Below, piece by piece: positions 1 to 6,444 of a DNA stretch of 7,325 nt; within the stretch, counting starts at the first letter, position 1, and each line of letters opens with the position of its first letter. A program made the translations under genes and the position numbers. The stretch lies in NCBI GenBank assembly GCA_024232355.1, contig JAAEPW010000302.1:1-7325 (forward strand), written 5' to 3'. The notes beneath the pieces were generated by a model. It was not told where the DNA came from, did not search any database, and saw only the letters and a list, made by a program, of their open reading frames with translations. Source of the DNA: Chloroflexota bacterium (lineage in GTDB: Bacteria; Chloroflexota; Anaerolineae; B4-G1).

Positions 1-12
1 GGGATATGTTAA

Positions 13-91
13 TTTTTTGCCACGAATTGCACGAATTTTCACAAATTTCCCCCCCACATTCGTGGTAATTCGTGCAATTCGTGGCTAAAGA
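13..91. repeat. Long inverted repeat of CACGAATT units
   Basis: Positions 19-37 (GCCACGAATTGCACGAATT) are the exact reverse complement of 67-85. After one mismatch the pairing continues through 13-17 against 87-91, with one G-T wobble. Each arm is itself made of a roughly 9-10 bp unit, CACGAATT, which recurs in a decayed form (TCACAAATTT) inside the 29-nt loop. The loop also has a run of seven C at 49-55. Neither side of the stem is followed by a T tract on the strand that would be transcribed into it, so a classical intrinsic terminator is unlikely. It lies about 180 bp past the end of the minus-strand gene block. I take it to be a dispersed intergenic repeat of the genome. Its family is not identified from the window. 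Confidence 0.8.
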
Positions 92-216
92 AAAAAGTGT
101 CCGGTAGTGAATGTCGCTGTAGTGGTTCTGGGTCAGCGAAAGCACCTTTGGCTGACAAAGTACTGCCAAACCTTTGCAAGGGTTCCATACCTGAGTGGTT
201 GCTCTTTTAGATTCCT
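92..216. other. Intergenic stretch with small palindromes
   Basis: No gene is visible between the two repeat copies. Three short inverted repeats overlap here: GTCAGC (132-137) with GCTGAC (151-156); TTTGGC (147-152) with GCCAAA (165-170), which would exclude the first pairing; and the near-palindrome AACCTTTGCAAGGGTT (169-184). No U tract follows any of them. Minus-strand transcripts leaving the kinase-like gene at 272 would pass through here, so a hairpin role in RNA 3'-end formation is possible but not shown. Confidence 0.4.
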
Positions 217-258
217 ATTCGTGAGAATTTGTGGCGGAAAAATATTCTGGCAGTGAAT
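217..258 (+). repeat. Diverged second copy of the upstream repeat arm
   Basis: The segment ATTCGTGAGAATTTGTGGC (217-235), an A-rich run, and then GGCAGTGAAT parallels 68-112, where ATTCGTGCAATTCGTGGC is followed by an A-rich run and GGTAGTGAAT. The same order and spacing in the same orientation suggest two copies of one repeat of about 45 bp, with several substitutions and a one-base insertion. The copy ends just before the stop codon of the kinase-like gene at 272. Confidence 0.55.
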
Positions 259-271
259 TCTACATTGATGG

Positions 272-1069
272 CTATATCATAGGCCAGGGCACATGGCGGC
301 GGGTTGGATCAGGGTGAGGAAACTTGCCACTCTCTAATAACTCTGTCAAGCGAGCTTGCAGAGCGGTGATTTCGTCCTCAGACAGCAAACTGCCCAACGT
401 TTGGCGCAGCGTGCTTTCGCGAGCCAGTTCTTCTTGCAACTGGCGTAGATCGGTCAGATATTCTTCGGGAATCGCTTCCCCGCTCAAATCCCAGATGACG
501 GTGCGTAGCTTGGGCTCTGCGTGAAAGGTCAGTGCATTGTCGATGGCCCAGATGCGGTTCGATTGATCCAGCAACAGATGTCCCCCCTTGCGGTCGGCAT
601 TGTTGGCCAGAATATCGAACAGGGCCACCGGCAGCAAGTTGGCCAGCCGTTCCTCGCGAAAGGTAAAATAGTTCGCCTCATAGTCGGCGTCGATGTAAAG
701 TTGGAGAGCGCCTGGGCCATATGGGCCATCGCGCAAGACGGTGGGGGGGACGAGGGGCCATCCGAGGGCCTGGCTGAGCACAAAAGTGGCCATTTCTCTT
801 TGGCAGAGCGTACCGTGGTCAAAATCCCACAACGGTCGCTCTCCTTGGCGTGGTTTGTAGATCGCCAGCGACTGTAAATCTCCATCGTCCACGCGAGTCA
901 CAAAAATGACGTTGGAACTGTCCAGAACCTGGCCCACGAGCTCCACTTGCCCTTGAGAAAGCAGTCGCAGCGCGCGTTCCAAGCTTACGGCGCCTGCGGT
1001 TTGGTCAGTTTTCTGATTTGTAGAGACGCTTGCGTCCATTGCCCTTGATGCAGACATGCTTATCAACAT
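272..1069 (-). CDS. SCO1664-family PI3/4-kinase-like protein
   Basis: A 265-residue protein of the SCO1664 family, which has distant similarity to phosphatidylinositol 3-/4-kinases. Its substrate is unknown. Kinase-like elements appear in the right order: a beta-strand lysine in AIYKPRQGERPLWDF (K72), an alpha-C-like glutamate in REMATF (E92), a hinge LQLYID near 122-127, a catalytic-loop candidate NNADRKGGHLLLD (D159, H164), and a metal-binding aspartate in IWAIDNALTF (D177). The ATP-site residues therefore look intact and the protein is probably soluble. The ATG at 1069 is chosen because GAGGTGAT, an exact 8-nt match to the anti-Shine-Dalgarno, lies just upstream. This places the start 65 nt inside the DUF3090 gene. 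Later ATGs at 1057 and 1039 are possible. It is the last gene of the minus-strand block and sits with the DUF3090 and MSMEG_4193-type genes as in Actinobacteria. Confidence 0.85.
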   Translation of the reverse strand: MLISMSASRAMDASVSTNQKTDQTAGAVSLERALRLLSQGQVELVGQVLDSSNVIFVTRVDDGDLQSLAIYKPRQGERPLWDFDHGTLCQREMATFVLSQALGWPLVPPTVLRDGPYGPGALQLYIDADYEANYFTFREERLANLLPVALFDILANNADRKGGHLLLDQSNRIWAIDNALTFHAEPKLRTVIWDLSGEAIPEEYLTDLRQLQEELARESTLRQTLGSLLSEDEITALQARLTELLESGKFPHPDPTRRHVPWPMI

Positions 1070-1538
1070 CCATCACCTCACCACAGAGCGAGCAGATGGG
1101 GCGGCCTGAAGCGACGACAGTAGCAGCCTGATGAGCCAACGCCCCCATCATGGCGCGGTTGCCCCAAATGTGAACCTTGGTACTCTGTTGTTCCTCTTCA
1201 GTCAACTCTTCCGCCATAATCACGATCATATCCTGGGTCTCGTCATAGCCCATTCCCAACTGACCGACGCGAAAGAGTGGTTCAACGGGATAGATGAGGT
1301 CCAGGTTGACGGGCGGCATAAGCGTGTCGTCAGTTTCTGCTTGTCCTTGCCCCAGTTGTTCCAGCAGGCTTCGAAGGGCAATGGCTAGCGCGGCGGCGTG
1401 CTCCTTTTCGATGACCAGTGTGATGATCATATCGCCCTCTGCGGCCTGAAGGAAAAAGGTGCGCTGGCCTGGCACCCCGATGGTGTCGATGGTGATAAAA
1501 TCCGCCGAGCCTAGTTCGATCGGTTCGGGCAAGCTCAT
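1005..1538 (-). CDS. DUF3090 zinc-knuckle protein
   Basis: A 177-residue conserved hypothetical protein of the DUF3090 family (Rv2134c-like, from memory), of unknown function. The N-terminal part (about 1-135) is a soluble alpha/beta region containing the FFLQAAEGD and GMGYDETQDMIVIMAEEL segments. The C-terminus carries a short metal-knuckle motif, CSLCGEVMDVDKHVC, with Cys149, Cys152, His161 and Cys163 as likely zinc ligands, followed by a basic tail. The ATG at 1538 is chosen because AAGGAG at 1546-1551 lies 7 nt upstream and because it overlaps the phosphomutase stop codon as ATGA. The open frame extends further 5' but only as antisense-like, arginine-rich sequence within the phosphomutase gene. 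Its 3' end contains the start of the kinase-like gene. The tight packing of all three genes suggests coupled translation and a shared process. Confidence 0.88.
   Translation of the reverse strand: MSLPEPIELGSADFITIDTIGVPGQRTFFLQAAEGDMIITLVIEKEHAAALAIALRSLLEQLGQGQAETDDTLMPPVNLDLIYPVEPLFRVGQLGMGYDETQDMIVIMAEELTEEEQQSTKVHIWGNRAMMGALAHQAATVVASGRPICSLCGEVMDVDKHVCIKGNGRKRLYKSEN
1072..1079 (-). promoter_or_regulatory. Strong Shine-Dalgarno inside the DUF3090 gene
   Basis: On the minus strand GAGGTGAT precedes the ATG at 1069 and matches the 16S 3'-end complement at all eight bases. The GAGG core is 6 nt from the start. It lies in codons for the DUF3090 zinc-knuckle segment, so the sequence serves both as protein code and as ribosome site. 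It is the reason to prefer the 1069 start over 1057 or 1039. Confidence 0.6.
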
Positions 1539-2161
1539 TTCTTTTCTCCTTCCACGACAGAACGCAGATGACCAGTGTCGTTCATACAGATCAATCGGGG
1601 CATTGGGCCCTCCAACATCAATACCGTTAGAGAGGCCGGGCTGATGATCAATCGCTGAAACAAGTCCAGATGCACGCCGGCATAGTGGGCCACAGCGGCC
1701 TTGATGACGTCGGCGTGAGAGACAGCGGCGATGGTTTGTTTGGGGTGTTTGCCCCGCAGTGCTTCTAACTCGGTCACGATTCGGGTCTGCATCTCGTAAA
1801 AACTCTCTCCGCCGGGGAATCTCGCGCCGCTGGGCGCAAATTGCACAGCGCGCCACAACTTGCGACGGCGCAATTTGTCCAACGACTCTCCGGTCCAACG
1901 TCCAAAGCGGACTTCGCCCAACCCATCCCGTGTGACCACCGGCAACTCGTGCGGTGCGGCGACAATTTCGGCGGTCTCTTGCGTGCGTTCCAACGGGCTG
2001 GCATAGAACGCCTTGATTTCGACCGTGGCAAGACGTTGGGCCAAAGCCTCCGCTTGCGCCCGCCCTGCCTGGCTGAGGTGGACGCCGGGCGTCCAGCCTG
2101 CCAGAACACCATCCTTTTGGAGATCGTTGGTAGCGTGACGGATCAGCAGTAAACGAGTCAT
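1535..2161 (-). CDS. MSMEG_4193-family phosphomutase/histidine phosphatase
   Basis: A 208-residue cytoplasmic member of the histidine phosphatase (phosphoglycerate mutase-like) superfamily. Such enzymes use a phospho-histidine intermediate to remove or move phosphate on small molecules. The nucleophile motif is LIRHAT, with R8 and His9; this is RHA rather than the usual RHG, and I believe the variant is normal for this subfamily. Other active-site residues are R59 in SPLERTQET, E83 in GLGEVRFGRWTG as probable general acid, and the second histidine H149 in AVSHAD. From memory, the mycobacterial relative Rv2135c sits beside Rv2134c (DUF3090) and Rv2133c, matching this order. The gene begins 41 nt after the Lon-like gene, has only a weak Shine-Dalgarno, and ends in a 4-nt overlap with DUF3090. 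The true substrate is unknown. Confidence 0.9.
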   Translation of the reverse strand: MTRLLLIRHATNDLQKDGVLAGWTPGVHLSQAGRAQAEALAQRLATVEIKAFYASPLERTQETAEIVAAPHELPVVTRDGLGEVRFGRWTGESLDKLRRRKLWRAVQFAPSGARFPGGESFYEMQTRIVTELEALRGKHPKQTIAAVSHADVIKAAVAHYAGVHLDLFQRLIISPASLTVLMLEGPMPRLICMNDTGHLRSVVEGEKK

Positions 2162-2202
2162 ACGTTATCTTTTTATCCCGATAAATCTGTAGGTCAGATT
2201 TG

Positions 2203-4659
2203 CTATCCGACTTGCTCTTGGTCTTGCGGCTCTTCATCCTCTTTTTCAGGGGACGAATCAAAATCTCGCTGTTTTTCGGCCAACTCGATCAGCCGGGCTT
2301 CGACCCGTTGGTTGATGCTCCCCTCAGGAAAGTTTCCTTCAACATCTCTCTCTCCGGCCGGAATACCAATCAAAAGTTCCAGGGCCTGATCCACCGTCTG
2401 CACCGGATAGACGCGGAATTGCCCATCCCTTGCCGCCTCGACGACATCTCGCCGCAGCATCAGGTGCTTGACGTTGGACGCGGGGATGATCACCCCCTGT
2501 TTCCCCGTCAATTTGCGGGTTTGGCACACGTCAAAGAAGCCTTCGATCTTTTCATTGACGCCACCAATCGGCTGTGCTTCTCCGTATTGGTTGACAGAGC
2601 CCGTCATAGCGAACGATTGTTTGATGGGCGCGCTCGCCAAGGCCGAGAGCAATGCACACAATTCGGCCATCGAAGCGCTGTCTCCATCTACCCCGCCGTA
2701 GGATTGCTCAAACACCAGGCTGGCCGAGAGAGATAGTGGGTGCTCGGCAGCATAACGCGCGCCGAGAAAGCTCGATAGGATAAGCACACCCTTGGAATGG
2801 ATGGGGCCGCCCAGATCGACCTCGCGTTCGATGTCCAAGACCTCGCCCTTGCCGAGACGGACGCGGGCCGTAATGCGGTTGGGCTGTCCAAAGGCAAAAT
2901 TGCCCATACTGAGCACCGAAAGGCCATTGACCTGCCCCACACGCTCGCCGTCAGTGTCGATCATGACTGTTCCGCGTTCGATTTGCTCCTGCACGCGCTC
3001 CCGCACCCGGTCGGCGCGCCGGACCTGGGCGTCGATCGCCCGCTGCACATCGCCCGCGGTCACAATGCCGTTGCCAGATTGATCTGCCCAATAGTCCGCC
3101 TCGCGCAGCAGGTCGGCGATGCTCAGCATGTGGGCCGAGAGCTTTTCGGCATCGCCTGCCGTGCGGGCGCTGTACTCGATGATGCGCGCGATGGCTGTTC
3201 GATCAAAGCCCCGCAGATCTTCCAGGCGCGCTTTTGTGGCGATCAGGCTGGCATACAATTGATTGTTCTTGGTTGTGCGTGCCATCCGTGCATTGAAATC
3301 AATCTCCACCTTGAACAACTCGCCGAAATCAGGATCGTGTTGGTAGAGCATATAGTAAAGCCGTCGCTCGCCGACCAAGATAACCTTGACGTCGAGTGGA
3401 ATTGGTTCTGGTTCCAATGAGACCGTGCTGACCAAGCTCAATGCTTGGCCCAACGGTTCGATGCGCGCCTCACGCGCGCGGAGGGCTCGCTTTAGCCCGG
3501 TCCAGGCGTGGGTCTGCATCAATACTTGCTGTGCGTCGAGGATGAGATAGCCCCCATTGGTACGGTGCAGCGCGCCGGGTTTGATCAGGTTAAAGTCGGT
3601 CACCAACGCGCCCATCTGCGCGACGTGTTCAATCCGCCCGACGATATTGTTATAGGTTGGATACTCTTCAAAGATCACCGGTGCCCCCTCAGACTCGCCG
3701 TTATCTACGAGCACATTCACTTGGTAGCGGCGAAACAGGGGCGGACTGGCCATCACACGGGGCAGTGGTATGCTTGCGCCTTTGGAAGGGGTTTCTGCTT
3801 TCTGAAGCTCGCGGAACTCGTCCACGTTTTTGACAATATCCTGCTGCACCGCGTTTAGGTAGCTCACCACGTTTGTCAGTTCCGCGTATTTTTCGCGCAA
3901 TTCGTCAATCCGGTGGCCCGTGGCAAACATTGCGATCTGGCGATCCAGTTCTTTGACCTTTTCCAACGCTTTGCGTTCCCACTGGCGGGCCTGGTGCAGG
4001 GTCTCTTGAAGTTGTTCCTGGAGTTTGGATATGTCTCCTTCAAATTGTTTGCGAGTATCCTCTGGCAGCTCTTGAAATTTGTCCGGGCTGATGACCTCAC
4101 CCTCTTCCAGGGGGGCGAGCGCCAGTCCGGTCGACGTGCGGATCAGCGCGATGCTGTGTTCTTGAGCATGCTGTTGGATCTCGTTAAAGGCTTTTCCTTG
4201 CAGCTCTTTGAACTCTTCTTCGGTCTCTTGCCTGCGTGTGCGATAATCCTCGCTCTCAAAGGCCGTCGGGATCGCGGCGCGCAGTTCCTCGACCAATTGT
4301 TCCATATCCTGGCGCAAAATGGCTCCCTGCCCCGGCGGGAGTTGCAATGAACGGGGTTTGTGTGGTTGCTCAAAATTGTTGACGTAACACCAATCAGAGG
4401 GGGTCGGTTCATCGGCGGCTTGTTTGTCGAGAAACTGGGTGATGGTTGTGCGTTTTCCCGTACCGCTGGGCCCCAGGGCAAACAGATTGTACCCCTCGCG
4501 CCGGATACCGATACCAAACAGGATCGCGTCCACTGCCCGTTCCTGCCCTACGATTTCGTTCAGGTTCAGGTTTGCCAGATCGTTCGTCGTCTCGAAATCA
4601 AATTGGGATGGATCACACGTCTGACACAGTTCTTGTGTGGATAGGGGGTCTATGGTCAT
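2203..4659 (-). CDS. LonB-like ATP-dependent protease (AAA_32/Lon_C)
   Basis: An 818-residue Lon-related protease, typical in length for the bacterial COG1067 group. Such proteins form ATP-driven rings that unfold and degrade proteins in the cytoplasm. In order: an N-terminal AAA start with DLANLNLNEIVGQERAVDAI; Walker A GPSGTGKRT (63-71, K69); a long charged insertion (about 115-290) that looks coiled-coil; a Walker B-like strand GGYLILDAQQ (D375, with Ala where the usual Glu stands); an arginine-rich lid region; and a C-terminal Lon protease domain (about 565-765). The catalytic dyad is Ser661 in GGVDGDSASMAE and Lys704 in IGGVNEKIEGFF. An acidic tail (about 800-818) ends the protein. There is no membrane segment, unlike archaeal LonB, and no N-terminal LAN domain, unlike LonA. 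GAGGAG at 4668-4673 supports the start. It lies 42 nt after the metallophosphoesterase gene and is probably cotranscribed with it. Confidence 0.93.
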   Translation of the reverse strand: MTIDPLSTQELCQTCDPSQFDFETTNDLANLNLNEIVGQERAVDAILFGIGIRREGYNLFALGPSGTGKRTTITQFLDKQAADEPTPSDWCYVNNFEQPHKPRSLQLPPGQGAILRQDMEQLVEELRAAIPTAFESEDYRTRRQETEEEFKELQGKAFNEIQQHAQEHSIALIRTSTGLALAPLEEGEVISPDKFQELPEDTRKQFEGDISKLQEQLQETLHQARQWERKALEKVKELDRQIAMFATGHRIDELREKYAELTNVVSYLNAVQQDIVKNVDEFRELQKAETPSKGASIPLPRVMASPPLFRRYQVNVLVDNGESEGAPVIFEEYPTYNNIVGRIEHVAQMGALVTDFNLIKPGALHRTNGGYLILDAQQVLMQTHAWTGLKRALRAREARIEPLGQALSLVSTVSLEPEPIPLDVKVILVGERRLYYMLYQHDPDFGELFKVEIDFNARMARTTKNNQLYASLIATKARLEDLRGFDRTAIARIIEYSARTAGDAEKLSAHMLSIADLLREADYWADQSGNGIVTAGDVQRAIDAQVRRADRVRERVQEQIERGTVMIDTDGERVGQVNGLSVLSMGNFAFGQPNRITARVRLGKGEVLDIEREVDLGGPIHSKGVLILSSFLGARYAAEHPLSLSASLVFEQSYGGVDGDSASMAELCALLSALASAPIKQSFAMTGSVNQYGEAQPIGGVNEKIEGFFDVCQTRKLTGKQGVIIPASNVKHLMLRRDVVEAARDGQFRVYPVQTVDQALELLIGIPAGERDVEGNFPEGSINQRVEARLIELAEKQRDFDSSPEKEDEEPQDQEQVG

Positions 4660-4691
4660 GTGAGAGTCTCCTCGTGCGTTGAAAAAGTCAT

Positions 4692-4706
4692 GTTTTACGT
4701 TTTACG
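4692..4706. repeat. Two tandem GTTTTAC heptamers
   Basis: GTTTTAC occurs twice in tandem (4692-4698 and 4699-4705) followed by G, and it overlaps the stop codon of the metallophosphoesterase gene. Two copies alone may be chance, or the remnant of a heptamer microsatellite. No function is evident. Confidence 0.35.
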
Positions 4707-5196
4707 ATTCCAGTTCCACAAAACGAGCATTGCCCGTCGCCAGATCGAGAATGCAAAATGAGCGTGGTTGCTTGCGTGTCCCTCCCAAGGCTCCGGGATT
4801 GATAACGCGGGTACGTCCTACTGTTTGATCGCGTCGGCGGTGTGTGTGTCCATGAAAGACGTATTTGTGTTGGCCAGAGGTGACGAGATTTCCCAACACC
4901 TCTTCGTTATCTCCATGGATCACTGCCAATGAGCATCCGTTCAGCGTCGGCTTTTGGAGCCAGGCCAACGAAATATGCCCGCTTGCCTCCTTGGTTGCCT
5001 CTGGTAACTTGAGGTGGCGGTCCATATTCCCTTGCGCGATCCACACGTCAAAACCTGCCAATGCTTGGATGATTTCAAGTCCGCAGAGATCGCCGCAATG
5101 GAGCAAGTTGGTCACGTGTTCGGCCCGCAGTATATCGAGCGTCGCTTTTAGGTTGACCAAATTGTCGTGTGTGTCCGAGATGATGCCGATTTTCAT
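4702..5196 (-). CDS. YfcE/MJ0936-type metallophosphoesterase
   Basis: A 164-residue single-domain calcineurin-like phosphoesterase, the normal length for the YfcE/MJ0936 group. These use two metal ions to hydrolyse phosphodiesters; the natural substrate is often unknown. All motifs are present: SDTHDN (D8, H10), HCGD (D36), QGNMD (N57), IHGD (H94) and GHTH (H117, H119). The ATG at 5196 is chosen over an upstream in-frame start because GGAGG (5203-5207) lies 6 nt before it and the family begins with MKIGIISDTH. The longer version would add 30 unrelated residues and cross the promoter region. It is the first gene of the five-gene minus-strand block, divergent from mutY. Confidence 0.93.
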   Translation of the reverse strand: MKIGIISDTHDNLVNLKATLDILRAEHVTNLLHCGDLCGLEIIQALAGFDVWIAQGNMDRHLKLPEATKEASGHISLAWLQKPTLNGCSLAVIHGDNEEVLGNLVTSGQHKYVFHGHTHRRRDQTVGRTRVINPGALGGTRKQPRSFCILDLATGNARFVELES

Positions 5197-5214
5197 CCCC
5201 GCCCTCCAATGTGA

Positions 5215-5242
5215 ATAATAACAGAAACTGCTCCAAATGCAA
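5215..5242 (-). promoter_or_regulatory. Candidate promoter of the five-gene block
   Basis: On the minus strand TTGCAT (5242-5237) and TATTAT (5220-5215) are separated by 16 bp. The -10 box matches the sigma-70 consensus at five of six bases and the -35 box at only three. The start would fall near 5208, giving a leader of about 12 nt that holds the GGAGG ribosome site. It lies back to back with the mutY promoter. Confidence 0.4.
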
Positions 5243-5251
5243 TTCCGTGAT

Positions 5252-5279
5252 TTGCCCTTTTCCCAAAGCACGGTATAGT
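5252..5279 (+). promoter_or_regulatory. mutY promoter, predicted leaderless transcript
   Basis: TTGCCC (5252-5257), a 16-bp spacer, and TATAGT (5274-5279) form a good sigma-70-like promoter. With the last -10 base at position -7, transcription would begin at 5286, the A of the mutY ATG. No Shine-Dalgarno precedes this ATG, which fits translation from a leaderless mRNA. Confidence 0.55.
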
Positions 5280-5285
5280 TGTGCA

Positions 5286-6392
5286 ATGATGTCCACGTTA
5301 CCTGACCCCCAAATCTGTATTGCCTTTACCGGGCAACTGCTCGCTTGGTTCACTCGTCACGCCCGCGATCTGCCCTGGCGGCAGGATCGCACGCCCTACC
5401 GGGTCTGGGTGGCAGAGGTGATGTTACAGCAGACGCAGGTCGAGACGGTCATCCCGTACTATGAACGCTTTTTGATTCGTTTTCCCACGATCCAGTCCCT
5501 GTCCAGCGCGTCGTTGGAGGATGTACTCAAGGTATGGGAGGGGTTGGGCTATTATGCCCGCGCCCGCAATCTACACGCCACCGCCCAACAAGTTGTGAGC
5601 GCGAACGATGGTCAACTGCCTGATACGTTTGACGACTTGTTGGCTTTGCCTGGGGTGGGGCGATACATCGCCGGAGCCGTCGCCTCCATCGCCTTTGGGC
5701 GAGACGTTCCCGCTGTGGATGGTAATGCCCGGCGGGTGCTTTGCCGTGTCTTTAGGATACGGGAGGACGTGACGCGGTCAAAGGTACAGCGCAAGTTGGA
5801 GGTATTGGCGACGAACTTGCTCCCGGCGGGACGAGCGGGCGTGTTCAACGAGGCACTGATGGAGCTGGGAGCCACCATTTGCACGCCGCGCGCGCCTCGC
5901 TGCGACAGATGCCCGCTGGGCGACCTCTGCCAGGCTCACGCGGAGGGAGTGCAAGAGACCCTGCCCGTGAAACGCCCGCGCAAGCGCGTCCCCCACTATG
6001 ATGTGGCTGCCGCTGTCACTGTCCGCGACGATGGTCGCGTGCTGGTGGCGCAGCGTAATGTCGACGACATGTTGGGTGGGATGTGGGAATTCCCCGGCGG
6101 CAAGAGGGAGAGTGACGAGACGTTGCCCGAATGCCTAGCACGCGAAATGCGCGAGGAATTGGATGTGGAGGTTGATGTGGGGAGGGTATTGATCGTCGTC
6201 AAGCATGCCTACACGCACTTTCGTATCACGCTGCACGCTTTTTGCTGTGGACTAGTGTCTGGCGAACCCCGCTGTGTGGATTGCGCCGCGTTCCGCTGGG
6301 TGGTCCCGGATGAACTGAACGCGCTGCCGATGTCTGTGGCTGATCGAAAGGTGGCCCAGGCTTTTCAATCTACTTTGGAGCAAGTGACATGA
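5286..6392 (+). CDS. mutY: A/G-specific adenine glycosylase with C-terminal Nudix domain
   Basis: MutY removes adenine mispaired with 8-oxoguanine, starting base-excision repair in the GO system. The 368-residue protein has the HhH-GPD fold (about 10-195): catalytic Glu44 in VWVAEVMLQQTQV, the hairpin motif LPGVGRYIAGA (121-131), and Asp145 in PAVDGNARRV. A 4Fe-4S loop follows at Cys199, Cys206, Cys209 and Cys215 (spacing 6-2-5). The C-terminal MutT-like domain (about 238-362) keeps a nearly complete Nudix box: G272, E278, R286, E287, E290, E291. Only the final glycine is replaced, by Asp293. The HAYTHFRITLHAF segment (307-319) is typical of MutY 8-oxoG-recognition domains. The start is ATG 5286 (or the adjacent ATG 5289), because an in-frame GTG at 5211 would lie upstream of the predicted promoter and has no ribosome site. 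The gene is divergent from the metallophosphoesterase block. Confidence 0.95.
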   Translation: MMSTLPDPQICIAFTGQLLAWFTRHARDLPWRQDRTPYRVWVAEVMLQQTQVETVIPYYERFLIRFPTIQSLSSASLEDVLKVWEGLGYYARARNLHATAQQVVSANDGQLPDTFDDLLALPGVGRYIAGAVASIAFGRDVPAVDGNARRVLCRVFRIREDVTRSKVQRKLEVLATNLLPAGRAGVFNEALMELGATICTPRAPRCDRCPLGDLCQAHAEGVQETLPVKRPRKRVPHYDVAAAVTVRDDGRVLVAQRNVDDMLGGMWEFPGGKRESDETLPECLAREMREELDVEVDVGRVLIVVKHAYTHFRITLHAFCCGLVSGEPRCVDCAAFRWVVPDELNALPMSVADRKVAQAFQSTLEQVT

Positions 6393-6398
6393 TGTCAC
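6384..6398. repeat. 15-bp perfect palindrome at the mutY stop codon
   Basis: GTGACAT-G-ATGTCAC is a perfect inverted repeat with a single central base, and it includes the TGA stop of mutY. It could be a dimeric protein site or part of a 3'-end hairpin, but a one-base loop argues against an RNA hairpin of full length. No function is assigned. Confidence 0.5.
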
Positions 6399-6400
6399 CA

Positions 6401-6444
6401 TGATCTCGGCGTGGGTGAGTGCAAACGATAGAACACCGAGATCA
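6401..6444. terminator. Inverted repeat between convergent genes, possible shared terminator
   Basis: TGATCTCGG (6401-6409) pairs perfectly with CCGAGATCA (6436-6444) across a 26-nt loop. It sits just after mutY, and the stop codon of the convergent DUF3307 gene is inside its right arm. This is where a bidirectional transcription end would be expected. Neither strand shows a U tract after the stem, so a standard intrinsic terminator is not supported. Confidence 0.35.

Noticed and set aside
19..85. CRISPR-like repeat
   Set aside because: The CACGAATT units are too short, are arranged as an inverted repeat and have no spacers of regular length. No cas genes are present.
13..91. Intrinsic terminator for the minus-strand block
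   Set aside because: Reading on the minus strand, the stem is followed by AAAAAATT rather than a T tract, and it lies about 180 bp past the last stop codon.
1539..2261. A long minus-strand open frame continuing upstream of DUF3090 for about 240 codons
   Set aside because: The extension is arginine- and glycine-rich out-of-frame sequence within the phosphomutase gene, whose motifs are clearly real. DUF3090 has its own ribosome site and ATGA-overlap start at 1538.
2797..3420. A 207-codon plus-strand frame opposite the Lon-like gene
   Set aside because: It is antisense to an unbroken, motif-complete protease gene, has no ribosome site and encodes no recognisable domain.
5211..5285. Upstream in-frame GTG start for mutY
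   Set aside because: It would add 25 residues without family similarity, has no Shine-Dalgarno, and lies upstream of the best promoter, which points to 5286.
5197..5286. Longer N-terminus of the metallophosphoesterase starting at 5286
   Set aside because: The added 30 residues precede the canonical MKIGIISDTH start, which has its own GGAGG, and they cover the divergent promoter region.
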